From Flabesymbios commensalis (taxonomy: Eukaryota; Annelida; Polychaeta; Terebellida; Flabelligeridae): 64,000 bases of DNA. The notes under the pieces are model-generated. The model was not told where the DNA came from, did not search any database, and was given only the letters and a program-made list of their open reading frames with translations. Position numbers and translations under genes: made by a program. Of the stretch, positions 45,501 through 57,898 are shown in pieces. The stretch covers positions 105,816,560 to 105,880,559 of the forward strand of contig OZ024902.1 of assembly GCA_964017125.1 (NCBI GenBank). The letters run 5' to 3'. Each line of letters begins with the position of its first letter. The first letter of the stretch is position 1.

Positions 45501-46497
45501 ATTTCCCCCTGCTTATAGCATGACACAACTAGTTAGCAAACGCCACCCTCCACATTAGGGTTACGGGTTAGCAAGCATTCCATATCTGAACCGTAAGATA
45601 TCGCGTCGCCGGCGACACGCGATCGATTTAACCCCTATTAACGCCCTCGAAATACATTTTAATTGCATGGACCTAACTTAGTGACCTTCTATGCATCCAC
45701 TCAGCTGATTTTAAAACATTCCATCTGTTATTTATCAAGTGAGAGCATTTTTAAAACACCTCCCGAAAAATATTTCGGCCATTTCAACCATTTGTGATGA
45801 TGTGAGTATCTTACGTTTCAGATACATGCTGCGTTCTAGCCCAGAACATAGTGGAGGGCGAGATCGTTCTAACTAGACACAACCTCACAAGCCCCACAAG
45901 CACCGCTGCATGTGCGGCGCTCATCGCCGGAGATTTTGCCCGGTGATTTTGCCCGGTCACTGACAGCAGACACCAGCCCAATACCATGAATACGGCAACT
46001 AACACGTTAATCCTACACTGTCTGTTGGCCTACCAGACATGCATTAGTGAATCGTAGGCCTACTATTTTTTTAATAAGATCACCAATGCTCTTCTGATTC
46101 TCGGTGACACCAGAACACAACGAACAACAAGTGAGACTCTAAAGTACTCTCAATGCAGTAATTTATTCACAATTTGCAATGCAGGGGTGAATATAACATG
46201 ATACATCAATTGACATTTTTGTCGCAAGTTAACATGACCTACATATTTCAGAATCTGCATATTATAATGCATATCATAATGCTCAATATTTCGAGTTGTA
46301 AACGCAAAATATTGTGTTAAATGTTGCTCCTGGAGCTTCGTAATGTTGATTAAAATAACATCTAATTAGTATTCATTTAAATTATATACCAATGTTTTGC
46401 AACTAGGACTTGAAAGATTAATCATTAAGGAAAAAATGATCAACACATAATTATACTTTAGAATTACATAGCTATATTTAAAAAAAATATATTCTCA

Positions 46498-49413
46498 CAG
46501 TATAACTTTTCTTGGCCGGTCACCAGTTTGAATGGCCACCTCCACTCAACGGTCACCATTTGTAGTTCCAAATGCATTTTCTGTATAAATGACCTCTAAT
46601 GACCGGCCACCTCCATAACACGGCCACGGCCAGTGTTTTTTTAGCAACAAGTCAATTTTGACCTCTAATCTCCACCCACTATATATCAGCCGCCACTTTT
46701 TGTCGGCCAATTTAATAAAATCGTCCGCATAAATAACAGACATTGCGGCGAAAATAATAAGTGCTGGCGTAATTTTCCCATTGGTTGTTGTAATATTAGG
46801 ACACTGCCAGTGAATTTCCAGGACCAAGTCAATATTTGACCTCCAATTACCTTTAACTAAGTTGATTACTATATGATGAGCAGCAGCCACTGGTGTTAAT
46901 TTTATACAGATTGTTAAACGGCCACGGCCAATAATAATAAACTTCCGAACATCATATTACCGGCCACTATATATCGGTCAACAAGTCACCTTTTGACTTT
47001 CAATTACCGGCCACTATATCGGCGGCCACTATAATAATGATAATATACAGTACTTAATTACATGTCAGTACTGAGCGCTAACTATATATCTGGGTCAATA
47101 TAATAAAATCGTCAGCGTGAATGCCAAACATCGCAGCAAAACAGATTAAGTGCTGGCGTAATTCTAATTAATTTTTCACATTTCTGAACGAAATAATACT
47201 ATGTCGACCAATATAAAACAATGTTCAGCGTGAATCGCGGAAATCACGGCAAAACATTTTTACGCCTTTTTCAAACTACTGAACTTCAATTACCGGCCAC
47301 TATGGACTTCCATTGGCCGTCTGTATGGATAGTCACTCTGCTTTTGTAAGTGTAATAAAATAATAATAATAATGTCACTATTGCTCGCGATGTAGGTGTT
47401 AAAGACGATTGCAACAGGTCTGGACTGACCCTATAAACGCTGCGGCATCTAAATCCACTGCTGGTTCCATGTGGAAAAAATATTTTATTTTGACTATATT
47501 TATGCCTGACGTCGGAGCGTTGATATGATAGTTTGAGTGAGGTGATAAATTATATGGTAAATATTACGCATGCATGCATAGGCAAACACGTGATATTATC
47601 CAACAATGCAGCGATGTCCCGAGATTGACGGGAATGCCACAAGTAAATCTCGCAACATATCGTTACCTGTGCGGTGAACGACGAGACTTGACGATGACCT
47701 GTGGGCGGGTGTTCTGGACCAATCACAGTGAGCCTTCAGTGACAGCATGTATATGATCAGACGTTCGACCAGACAGCCGTTGTGTTTTATTATATTTCCT
47801 CGCTTCTTGGCGCTAAACAGTCAAGTTGTGGTGTCACCAACAAACACCTTTACCGGCGTCAAGCTATGAGGCCCATGTATATAGGCCTATTATTGATAAA
47901 AAACTATTATTAGGGTGGTGATTAGCACCTTGCATCACCGGGCCAAAGTACTAAATCCATATATAGGCTAATACATATTATTTAAAATAATTGTATTGTA
48001 TTAATGTAATTAAACATAATTTATAAATACATCAGAATTTAATATCATGATAAGCAAATCGCATCAACAGGCCGAAGTACTAAATCCATATTTAATACAT
48101 ATTATTTAAAATAATATATTGTATTTATGTAATTAAACATAATTAATAAATACATCAGTATTCAATATCATGATTAGCAAATTGCATCAACACTGATCAA
48201 CTGGCCAAAGTACTAAATCCATATATACCATGTATACAGCCATATATTATTTGAGATATATTTTAATAATGTAATTGAGCATTAATATCATTTTTATTTA
48301 ATATCTTTATTAACAAAGCACTTATCAAGAAAAGATGAAACAGATGTTTGTAAAATTGTAACTGTAAGCAATGATTCCTTTGATTTTGTAACATGAAAAA
48401 ATCCATAGAAAACGGAGTGAGACTTAAAACCTTGTAGCGTTTAAAGTGTCAATTAGCCCAGTCTGCCGGGAAGTTACTCTATTGCTGCAGTAATTAGGAG
48501 ACTCCAACCCAATGCTGAATCAATGGTGGCCCGCCATCTGCGACGTCGAACCAGCCGCAAACCAATAGTGGGTCACAATGCCCCATTCAATGAAGAGGCG
48601 GTTGAACAGCTCATGATGCCGGCTCAGCCTTTACACAGCGTTTTTTGTCTATCCTGTGTCATCTTGGAACGGCGAGCACACCTTTTACTGCCTGGCTCGA
48701 GTCTAGTCAAATCTATTTTTCGCTTGAAACATATTTTTTACTCAAGAAATAACTACACATTCTTGGAAGGCAATAATTAATTGTTGGCAATTTAATCTGT
48801 CAATTTGTATACTGCCTCGTAATGTACCATTAGATTAAAAAAAAAGATTTAATATATATTCTATATACACCTAGTATTTAAAGGGTGCCTATGACCGGTC
48901 ACTGGACACACTCAGACTGCCACGTATAGCCTTACCAGACAAGTAAGCAGATACTGTCTTTCGCCTTCAAAGCTGAAGCAAGTCTGCACCAAGGGATTCT
49001 TCAAACTCTGAAAGTCCCTTCAGTGGGCTTAAAAACTGCTCTTCTCAGAGCCAACAAACTGTACAAAAAGATAAAACTCATGCTGTATTTAAAACGATGT
49101 ATGTTTGTAACGAAAAACCAGCTTAATGTCAATAATAATAATTACAATCATTATACTTTACGGCCGCGTCTGTGACACGCCGCCTACTACTACTAGTACA
49201 GTCAAACACAACATGGCCAGCTGATCAGTTTGAGTACAAAAACATGTCTGTGGTATAACAATTGACACTCCTGATGCCTTATCCGGCGACCACTGTCAAA
49301 TCTCTAAAACTTTTTTTTTTTTTTAAAAACGTGGCCTCCTATGAGCGGCCACTTGTCTTGAACGGCCACTTTCGGCTTGCAGTACTGGTGGCCGCACAAA
49401 AGAGGTTCTACTG
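46498..49413. mobile_element. Element H: pogo/Tigger-like element with CGGCCAC words, nested in D
   Basis: The reverse complement of the right end (to 49413, followed by TA) reads CAGTAGAACCTCTTTTGTGC, GGCCACCAG. The left end from 46498 reads CAGTATAACTTTTCTTGGCC, GGTCACCAG. CGGCCACT and ACCGGCCAC words recur at 46540-47330 and 49340-49400. Units of the type AATAAAATCGTCMGCRTRAAT recur at 46709, 47100 and, decayed, 47215. No transposase frame is visible. Confidence 0.65.
47925..48300. repeat. Three tandem units of about 125 bp
   Basis: CCAAAGTACTAAATCCATAT (47943), CCGAAGTACTAAATCCATAT (48072) and CCAAAGTACTAAATCCATAT (48205) each start a unit. Each continues with TAATACATATTATTTAAAAT-type sequence, AATTAAACATAATTWATAAA and ATATCATGATWAGCAAA. 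Spacing is about 129 and 133 bp. Confidence 0.85.
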
Positions 49414-52379
49414 TATTGTGTTCCTTAATTAAAAACCTTTTAATTGTTATTGCTCATTTCAATTCGTTACAAATGTTGGTATGTAGCACTTTAAGGGCTA
49501 TTACTTGAAAATACTGTCAACCTTTCATAATTATGATAAAAAGTACATAACCGAATTATAAAAACATATCGCGTGGGGAAAAGAACGCTCCCATCATAAT
49601 TTTTGTTCGTTTACTTCACAACGCCTATATCTGGTTAACTCACCAATTTTGTTCACATTTACCGAATTGGCCTCCCTGATATTCATATTACTGAGTTTCA
49701 TACCTTTAAGTTGATGTAGGATGCATCCTTAAAATTTGAGTTTGGGTGTGAAAAAAGATCGCACAATTGCCGCGGCATTAATAACATACATAAGATTAAA
49801 TAAAAAGATCAATGATGGGCATTTGTTGTTGTTTGAGAGGGCGGAGTTCCCCTGTGATGATGTAACAGACTGCAGACCTTGTAATGAACAAGGGCGCTCT
49901 GATTCGACATCTGTCTTTGACTTGCACCTCCTCTCAACCAATGAAACAATAGGCTTTATAATTAGAGGGAGGGGTTTTCCAAAGTATTATCTTGCGACTC
50001 GCTGAATTATTTTACGGCAGATTATTTTAAAATAGTAAGCATACGTAGGCATAAGTAAATTCCCACCTGTTCTACTGAACATAAATGTTCTATGGAACAT
50101 AACACATGTACAATATAATAGAGAACGCTGCTGGTCAGTAGAAGTACTATATGTATGTAATTTGTGCGTATATTTTGAGTGGTATTGCAAAAAAACACAT
50201 ATCAGCACCCGGTGTGTAATGAAGTATTATAACACGAATATGATGTTTTTTTATATCGTGTTATAAAATATTATAGCACGAATATGATGTGCATGATTGA
50301 TTTAGTATGTTTAACTGAAAAAATGGTTGTTTTGAAATCACGTAATAAAATAGGTGGTCAGAGGTGATGACACGGCGATCGTTTGATAAATGCCCCTTCT
50401 TCACAACTCATATTGTGGAATGTTATGCTTGTTCATGATCATAGCATGGGGGAACATTTCAACTTGTTGTGTAGATATAACACATTTCAGAATTACAATT
50501 GTATCGCTGTTAGAGCTTTAACTATCGTTCAGCGTTCTCGTTTGTATTGTTATGATCGCTACAATTTTGTGAAGCACATCATGTTTCTTGACGTGTAGTA
50601 CACTGTTAAATACTACATGGCAGCAAGCTGATTAGAGCCCTTTCATTTAAGCTGGTTAATCCTTGAAGAATTTATTGCCGTTTTATTCCTTCCTTAATTA
50701 TTTTAAATAAACATAAACTTATATGAACTTGATCTCTTATCGACCATTGACGGGCAGTTACGCAATATTCGGCGGCGCCAGTGAAATGAAAGCAGTGGCT
50801 AGATTATGTTTAAATATTGGCCCAGCACGCCCAGATGCCGGGCCGTCATTGTAACAATATTGTCTTTTTTCTTGGCCACGTTAACCTTTTCACACCAATT
50901 AAACTCCTGTTGCTAGTAAACATCTAGCCATGGATAAAAGTCGGGATGGATTATTGGAGCGTTTTACACCTTTACAGGCCTAGAGGCTTGGTAGTTATCC
51001 TATGAATAATATAATATCAGGGATACAATACTTTATTATATGATTTAAAAGATTTTCACCATTTTGGAAATAACAATACTGTATTTATATAAGTCTTTAA
51101 CAGTGTTTTATTGCTGTGGGAAATTACACACATTTAAAGAAAATCATAGCCTCTTTATCAACTGGATGCGCTATAAATGCGTCTGTTGCGATATAGCAAT
51201 AGTAACACGTTCATTTTGCTGGGGAGATATTCAGCTAAATGAAATTTAACTATTTAAAACCACTTACCCGAAGCTTACAATAAAGGGTCCTAATATTTCA
51301 TATTTTATTCGCATGCATATTCGTATTTACCAAATTGTAAATTATAAATATTTTATCATTTTAAACAATATATAAATATATTTCTATAATGGTATTTTAG
51401 TCACATGCATCACTTTTAGCGCATGTTTTGGAATAAAAATTATATAAAATATATTACGTTCACTTAATGCGTTACATCATAGCGATTAGTAAACGGGATG
51501 CTATCTCTCGCGAAATAACGTTTCTAGGGCGAGAGTGGGCGTGAGCTGTAACCATCAGTAGGCCTATAACGGTTGACCAATCAGTGTATGACAACTGCTG
51601 TCAATCAACCTGTGAAGGTGCCCTGTGCCTGACCAGCAGTAACTATATGCATAACATATGTATATGCCGGGCTTAAAAATAACCACCGCCGATACAACAT
51701 GCTTCCGCATGGCCCATGAGGCTATTAACTTTTACATCTCAAAGTCTTCTAAATGTACCTATAATGTCCAAAATAATCCTCATTCACTATTATGCCCTCT
51801 CACCAAGCCCTCTTGTAAGCAAAAAGTAGCCAATTCATCGTAAAACAGGTAATACAATAACAATACATATAAATAATTTATTTTCTGGAAAAAAAGTTCA
51901 GCGTATTTTGCGCTAAATATACAAGAAAAATATTCCATGAACTGGTGAATTTGTTTCTTTATGACACAATTTATTATACAAATCGTGTAAAAAGAGTGTA
52001 CAATTTCAAGATCAATCTATTATTTAATTTGCTTTTTTATATCATAGATAAAACAACTGTGAGATATAGGGCCTACCTACATTTGGGGTTGTAGACTAGC
52101 CTATATAAATCAGACATGTCATGATATTAAGTTATCTATTATAATTATCAATTACTTTTATAGGCCTAATAATTATAGATCTACATAGGCCTGCCTTCGA
52201 TAAAATTGTACTGCCTATTATTATTGTACGATTCACAGATATGGGGAACAGATTGGAGCAATGTCATTGAAAACGTAGGCCTACATATTTCTATTATATT
52301 ATATTGATCTATGTCTAAGCATCTAAGTACTTTTTTAATAGGCCCCACATATGCTAATATCACCGCGGTAATAACGTCT
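49414..52379. other. Interior of element D; no recognised gene
   Basis: Several short frames (49736-50005, 50383-50598, 51064-51249) carry no known motif. A short mirrored repeat, TTATAACACGAATATGATGT / TTATAGCACGAATATGATGT, lies at 50227-50293. If D ever encoded a transposase, its remains should be sought here. Confidence 0.45.
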
Positions 52380-52613
52380 GTAAGTGTCCGAGATAACCGG
52401 GCTAGATCACCGGGCGAGATCTCCCGGCAGCCTGCGGTCAATGTGTTCTGATAGAGGGGTACGGTGGTCAGGACAGTCGGGGGCCAACCAGCCGAGATCA
52501 CCGGACAAAGTCACCGGGCGAGATCACTGCACACCGGGCGAGATCACCGGGCGAGATCACCAGAGGCCGTCCGAGATCACCCGGGCCGAGATCGTCAAAG
52601 GCCGAGATCACCG
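52380..52613 (-). repeat. Element D right subterminal array
   Basis: CCGAGATCACC and GGGCGAGATCAC recur about eight to ten times, most densely at 52490-52613. They are the inverse of the left array. The spacer TCAAAGGCCGAGATCACCGG at the very end matches the start of the left end in inverse. Confidence 0.9.
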
Positions 52614-52657
52614 GTATTCTGTTGGGGTTACCCTGTGGCTTTGCCAAAACTATACTC

Positions 52658-52765
52658 CTGTAGGTAGATTCAATGAATTTTAAAATTGTCCAATAAAATT
52701 ATGCTGAGCTTTTTTTCGTAGCTGCCGACATGCTAGAAGAAATATTTGACCACATTCCACATGCC
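52658..52765 (-). repeat. Third copy of the long inverted-arm terminus
   Basis: GTAGGTAGATTCAATGAATT, TTAAAATTGTCCAATAAAAT and on to TTGACCACATTCCACA match the outer 105 bp of the arm at 13804 (and the inverse at 18486), then stop abruptly. It lies about 30 bp outside the target duplication of element D. Confidence 0.85.
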
Positions 52766-52771
52766 TAAATA

Positions 52772-53198
52772 CAGAGAGACCTCGATGTTCCGTCATCATC
52801 TGTTCCCAAGAAATATGACGGAACTTCGAATATGGTAGAGTTTCGGAGCAGCTCCCCCACCCCCCTTTAAGCTGTGTTGGAAACGAGGATATTATATATC
52901 TAATTCATACTGTAATGTTATTATATTAGTACGTGTATTGGTTGTGCGAACAAAATAACAACATAAATATGGTACAAATATAATTTTATTATTTCAAATA
53001 TATAATTGCATGATTTTATTATTTCCATTATATAATTACATGATTTTCTTAATTAATTTTTAATTTAAACCACAACATAAGTGCTTCTTCAAGCTTGCCA
53101 TATTTTGCTGCTCAACCAGAGCGCTCCTGAGACATCCACTTTTCTTTGCTGCGTAAAATATCACCCACTGTTGTGCGACCCACTGTCACGTCCCACTC
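52772..53198 (-). pseudogene. Pogo/Tigger element remnant: terminal repeat plus CENP-B-like HTH of the transposase
   Basis: CAGAGAGACCTCGATGTTCC preceded by TA (52770-52771) looks like a Tigger-group terminus; a matching inner repeat ATGACGGAACTTCGAAT follows at 52821-52837. On the minus strand, 53198-53067 encodes VTVGRTTVGDILRSKEKWMS, QERSG, a stop, then AAKYGKLEEALMLWFK. This is the start of the second helix-turn-helix region of CENP-B/Tigger/jerky transposases (GVxxSTVxDILKxKEK...., LExALxLWF). Only this piece remains; the catalytic DDE core was not found. Family knowledge: these domains bind the element's terminal repeats. Confidence 0.7.
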
Positions 53199-53790
53199 TG
53201 TTTATCACAGTAAAAGAACAAAGGAGTATTAATTGCTTTAATCTGTTTCAATTGTTAATTTAATTGAATAATAATGTTTTCATTTGGTAGTCGAAATGAC
53301 TCCAAGCAATATCACTCAACTCAGGTGTTGACAGATGGCCGTGATCAAATCTAACACATTTCACTGTGTATAGCACCGTGCAGTTCATTACTCAGGCGGG
53401 TGGCTTACTGCTCCGACTTTCATGTTGCCGGAGATGCGACTATTGTCTTCCTGTTATTGTAGGGCTTTGCATACTGTTCTTTTCACAATGGTAAACCATT
53501 CAACGCTCAAATAGGTGCTGATACTTCCTGCTAACCGAAACACAAGGTATTCACGGCTTAGAGTATAGGCCTAATCTATGAAATTGATGTCCTCAACGTA
53601 GATGGCGGCATGAATAATTACTATCAGTTCACAAAAATTGTTAAATACCTATAGATTTAGTTAACAAAATCAAACATTTCGGTACTGAAATCTACACCAG
53701 ACATATTGAAGGTCAAATTAATTAATCTTTATCAGCTTAACTAGCGGCTATATACACAAAATTAACATTGTGCCAATCAGGCCTATGACT

Positions 53791-53913
53791 GTGCGAGACG
53801 TTGGCTTTGACCCAGGAACCATTCACCCAATGTGGGTACAATGTGAACTCATCGCCTCAGACACTGGCCCAACATTGTACCAGCATTGGGTGAACGTCTC
53901 GTGTTTGCTGGGC
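53791..53913. mobile_element. CCCAGCAAACAC-type MITE, copy 2
   Basis: CATTCACCCAATGTGGGTAC .. AACATTGTACCAGCATTGGG then TGAACGTCTCGTGTTTGCTG. The two halves mirror each other and the right end is CCCAGCAAACACGAGACGTT in inverse. Closely related to the copy at 21464. Confidence 0.8.
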
Positions 53914-56900
53914 TGTATCATATTACTGCCGTCAAGAAGTGTTATGTAGAACGAGCGGTTCTTCCTTTGTTGGGGGTACGGTGTCAAAGGCAGTGGCCCA
54001 GCATTAAGCCAATGCTCACATCGTGAACATGTGTTTTCCGGGTTTAATTTGCTCATTAGCCCCCCACTAATCCCTTACACGTTAGGTGCATCTAGCCAGC
54101 GTTGGGGAAATGTTTTGAAAAGGACGGTTTAGGTCGGAGAAACTAAGCCTGCCACATGCCCAGCTGTCTGGTAAACTATTATTGGATCATTTTATCTTCA
54201 GTCTTAATCTTCAGTCTTAATCGCTATTAGGCAGGGAATAATACTAGTAGCTACAGTATAGGGCCTAATACGCTAACACACTGCCGCCACCGCTATGTAC
54301 CATGAATAGCAACATACCGAAAAGGTGTGGGCCGAGAATTGCTATGTTAGTTTTTTTCCGGGGAAATCAATGTTTTTAACATGGCTATGACTGATGGCGA
54401 TCTCCAGCCGAAGGTCCCACAAATGCTCACACTATTTTGACGGGCGTGTCAAAAAACAAGATGAGCATGTGTAGAAGTAGGTAAAATGTTGCCGATTGTA
54501 ATAAGTTTATCATCAACCTGATCAGGCCCTAATCTTTGTCAAGTGTTAGATATTAGCATCCATTTCAGGAGGTGCAAGCTAGCACCTGCCCTCGCGGGTG
54601 AAATTTGGAGTGTGCAGGCAACTTTGCAGAATTCCCGGCGTGCCTGTAGTTTTCCACAGGTAGATTTCCTGGAAAGCCTCTTACAGAATGCCTACTCAGG
54701 AAAGCACATTGACTAGCTGTCTGTGACAGCCAGCCATATCTGACCACCACTGCCACGCTCCCCGTCCGACTGCGTCGCATGACTGCATGACTGGCAAATT
54801 GTATAGCGATGACCCAGAGCCAGCCATACTCCGGCAACACAATATACATCATTCATAATATTCTGCGCGTGGCGGGGAAATGTTTTACTATGACACTCCG
54901 ATTGGTCAATGTTTACTACGATATGTTAATTTCATATTTCATGAATGGATAATTAAAGAGAGGTTATCTATGTTGTCATAATTCCTTACATACGGGGCCC
55001 CGTGCACGGGCTCTACATGATTGTATCATTTCCAACGGAATTTTAGTCTGTTTTGATTTAAAAAATATTGTTTTAAAATTTATTAGCTTGATGTTGAAAC
55101 CAAAATACCACACTTATTTTGTATCATGTCCGGTACTGTTTTTTAGCATGAAATGTTGTCCACTCAAATGTCTTTTTCATAATAAACAATGAAATATCAG
55201 ATAGGCTAAGTTAGATCTAGTACGGCGACGGTCGTTTTCGTGTTTGCCATTTTCCGCATTTGTATGACTCAATTGTCCAAGTCAATGGCCATTTGTTGTG
55301 TGCTACTGACTCACAATATAACCCATAGCACTCACTACAATATTTATAGCAAAGCTGAAATGTTACTGCCACAAAAACGGCTGTCTGTACTAGACACACT
55401 AACAAAAGGCACACAAGTTATCAGCCTCAGTCAAGAACAAGACAGTCCTTTGGTAGCCCGCTGGCTGTTGTCAGTAGAGTGATCCCTGTAGCGTGATCCA
55501 TGTGGCGGCAATTTGTAATTGTAAGCGTACACATTGGGCATTGTAGGCTCCCTAGCATCCACTTGTGGGAACTTCAAGTACAGGCGACATTCCTGGCTTG
55601 CTACTCTTCACTCACAGTGCTATAGAGCTATAAATTTCAGCTTATCTATATCTTATCTACTTTTCCAGTTATTTAACCTAAAGAGCGACCGTCCTAGAGT
55701 ACTGTGGCAGTACAATACCAATTTAAAAAAATTAATTACAACAATTGTTGTTTTATTTTGTATATGCTTTTACTCAAACCACAATTTTCATATGACTGAT
55801 TTCTTGTTTTTGATACAACTTAATCAGCATTTTTGAAAAAATCATTTATTATTTGACTTTTAAGATTACAAAGTCATTTAAATGACTCGTTGAGCCGAAA
55901 AGTGACACTGACCACCGCTTTAATAAGTACTACCATTATGATTCCTAATTGTATTTTGAAAACACTGATTTAACGGTTCTTACTTACATTTTTTGTGGGC
56001 AGGTAAAAAGTTTTGTGGGCAGATAAACTATTTTGGTTACCAGCCCGGTGGGCCGGTTGGTAAAATAGTTAGTTTGCACCCCTGCTATTTATGAAATCAT
56101 ACAGGTTTCTGAACGGGTGCAATCCATGGCTGAAAGATTCAGTTTCAGTCAAGTTGTTTATAGAAATTATGCAGACTGGTCAACACAGCGTTGGCTAGGC
56201 AATAAAGCGTGCTCGCCGAGATAGTGATGGCGACCTTGTTTGTGCTCATTAAAGGCTTGGCCGATGTCACCAGATGCTTGTATTTAAATCAACATGTTTT
56301 CTGGTATTAGCAAATTCTGATGATAATCCAACGGTGTGGTACTAATCTATGAAGGCCTGATGAATTTATTTGTCAACCACAAAAAAACAGCATGCTATTG
56401 AACAGATCTCATATTGACTAATTTCTGAATCATTACGTTATGCCTAGTTTCTAATTATGCTAATGGTCTAAAGATTTTTTCGAATCAATTTTTGTGAATA
56501 AAAATAGTAGGCTAGTCTATCGTTTTTAATTATTTAAAAATATATTGCGATTTAATCCAATAGTCTTGTCAGACAAGACCCATCTCAGGCCTCCATCTCA
56601 TGGTATTTCTCTGTTATCATAGTTTGATACAGGGGCATAATGGACCGCTAGACAAAGTAGACACTACATATTTCATTCATCACTGCATAGGCCCCTAGCC
56701 CGTTTTATAAATAATTTGCTGTGTACATGTGAGAAAATAATTAGTGGTCTATATCACAAGGGTTTTAAATGTCAAAGTGGCACTTAGTTTTATATCAGTC
56801 TACATGAAGAATCAGTGGTTAATTTTTTACCACCACAAACAGTAGATACAAATTACTTCTAAAAGCCACTAAAATGCATATAAAGAGGTTTTCTGATTAA

Positions 56901-56943
56901 AATTTCAATGGGGAGCATGCCCCCTGACCCCTCAGACTATGTG

Positions 56944-57000
56944 CACCGCAAATTGTATGCCGTGCTCAAATTGTGCGGCGTGAGCAAATTGTACGCGGAG
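56944..57000. repeat. Three-fold CAAATTGTRYGC word
   Basis: ACCGCAAATTGTATGCCG, GCTCAAATTGTGCGGCG and GAGCAAATTGTACGCGG follow one another with about 18 bp spacing. Confidence 0.8.
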
Positions 57001-57898
57001 ATGAGACTGAACCGCCAAGTACCATGATGCTTTCTCATTTTCCAGGGGGAAACCCTGCTACCAGATAAATATTGTTATATTCAGTAAATGTCGATTAAAT
57101 GTATGTGTCTGTCAGTTAACATTGTGGCAACATTGGTGCAATGTATAATTGCGCATAATCCTATTTTACGCCCACTTGTATGTGTAATATCGATCAAAGT
57201 GAGTTTAATACAGGATTGATAGTATTTATTACTTTTCATGTCTATTACTCATGTTTGAAACCCACCTCGATAAGAAATGGCCATTGAAATGGGTTTACAA
57301 CAGGTCAGTACATAAGCACGCATCTTTCAGTTATAATGGAATGTAGGCCCAGCATTGTGGCAACATTGGCGCAATGTTTTATTTGGAACTGGACTACTTA
57401 GTATGGAGACAAAAATAGACAAATTCTGGTAGCCCAAAGTAAAAAGATGGTAGCCCCAGGCATCCCGGCATGGGATTTGGCAAGCCCTGTGTAATATCAA
57501 TTAAAGTAAGTTTAATACAGGATTGGTATGCATTTTTTATTTTCATGTCTATTAATCATGTTTTAACTACGCTAATAAATGGCCAATTAAATGTGTTGAA
57601 AACAAATACTAACAGCTCGATTAAGAGCAAGATCGCGTACACGTCCCATTTGCTGAATAAGTGCCGAGCAATGCTGGGTCCACCTAGCGATTAACGTGTT
57701 CAACGTAAGCAGTTGATAGCTGCTTCCATGATTGGAGCATAATGAGACGCCCTAAAAAGTTGGGCTTAAAACAGGAGATTGCCGTTCTGGCATTATACCA
57801 AAAAGACAAGAAAAGATGGGATAGACGATATACTACTAACTTACTAGGAACTAAATATTTTATGAATTTTTAAGAATTATATCTTGCCTAATTTAGCA

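Larger units (their letters stand above)
45369..52619. mobile_element. Element D: 7.25 kb inverted-repeat element built on GGTGATCTCGG, with a 9 bp target duplication
   Basis: From 45375 the left end reads CGGTGATCTCGGCCTTTGAC, GATCTCGGCCC. The reverse complement of the right end (from 52613) gives the same 31 bases, and similarity continues through GGTGATYTCGGAC. The perfect 9-mer TGTTGGGGT lies at 45360-45368 and 52620-52628, exactly 6 bp outside each conserved core. This symmetry is strong evidence for a real insertion with a 9 bp target duplication, a length seen in MULE-type and some other transposons. The interior contains element H and AT-rich DNA but no transposase that I can recognise, so superfamily is open. 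Confidence 0.82.
53199..57898. other. Long stretch with no recognised gene
   Basis: Contents I can name: a CCCAGC-type MITE (53791-53913); CATTGTGGCAACATTGGYGC words at 57120-57140 and 57355-57375; a three-fold CAAATTGTRYGC word at 56947-57000; and a GGGGAGCATGCCCCCTGACC dispersed repeat at 56912. Short frames at 54565-54852, 55240-55836 and 57742-57873 are unassigned. The LTV1 promoter and first exon may lie here or nearer the gene, but no site can be supported. Confidence 0.5.

Noticed and set aside
57742-57873. 43-codon frame MRRPKKLGLKQEIAVLALYQ.. that recalls the basic start of some Harbinger transposases
   Set aside because: The resemblance is a basic, W-containing stretch only. Nothing of the catalytic part follows, so it is too weak to list as a gene.
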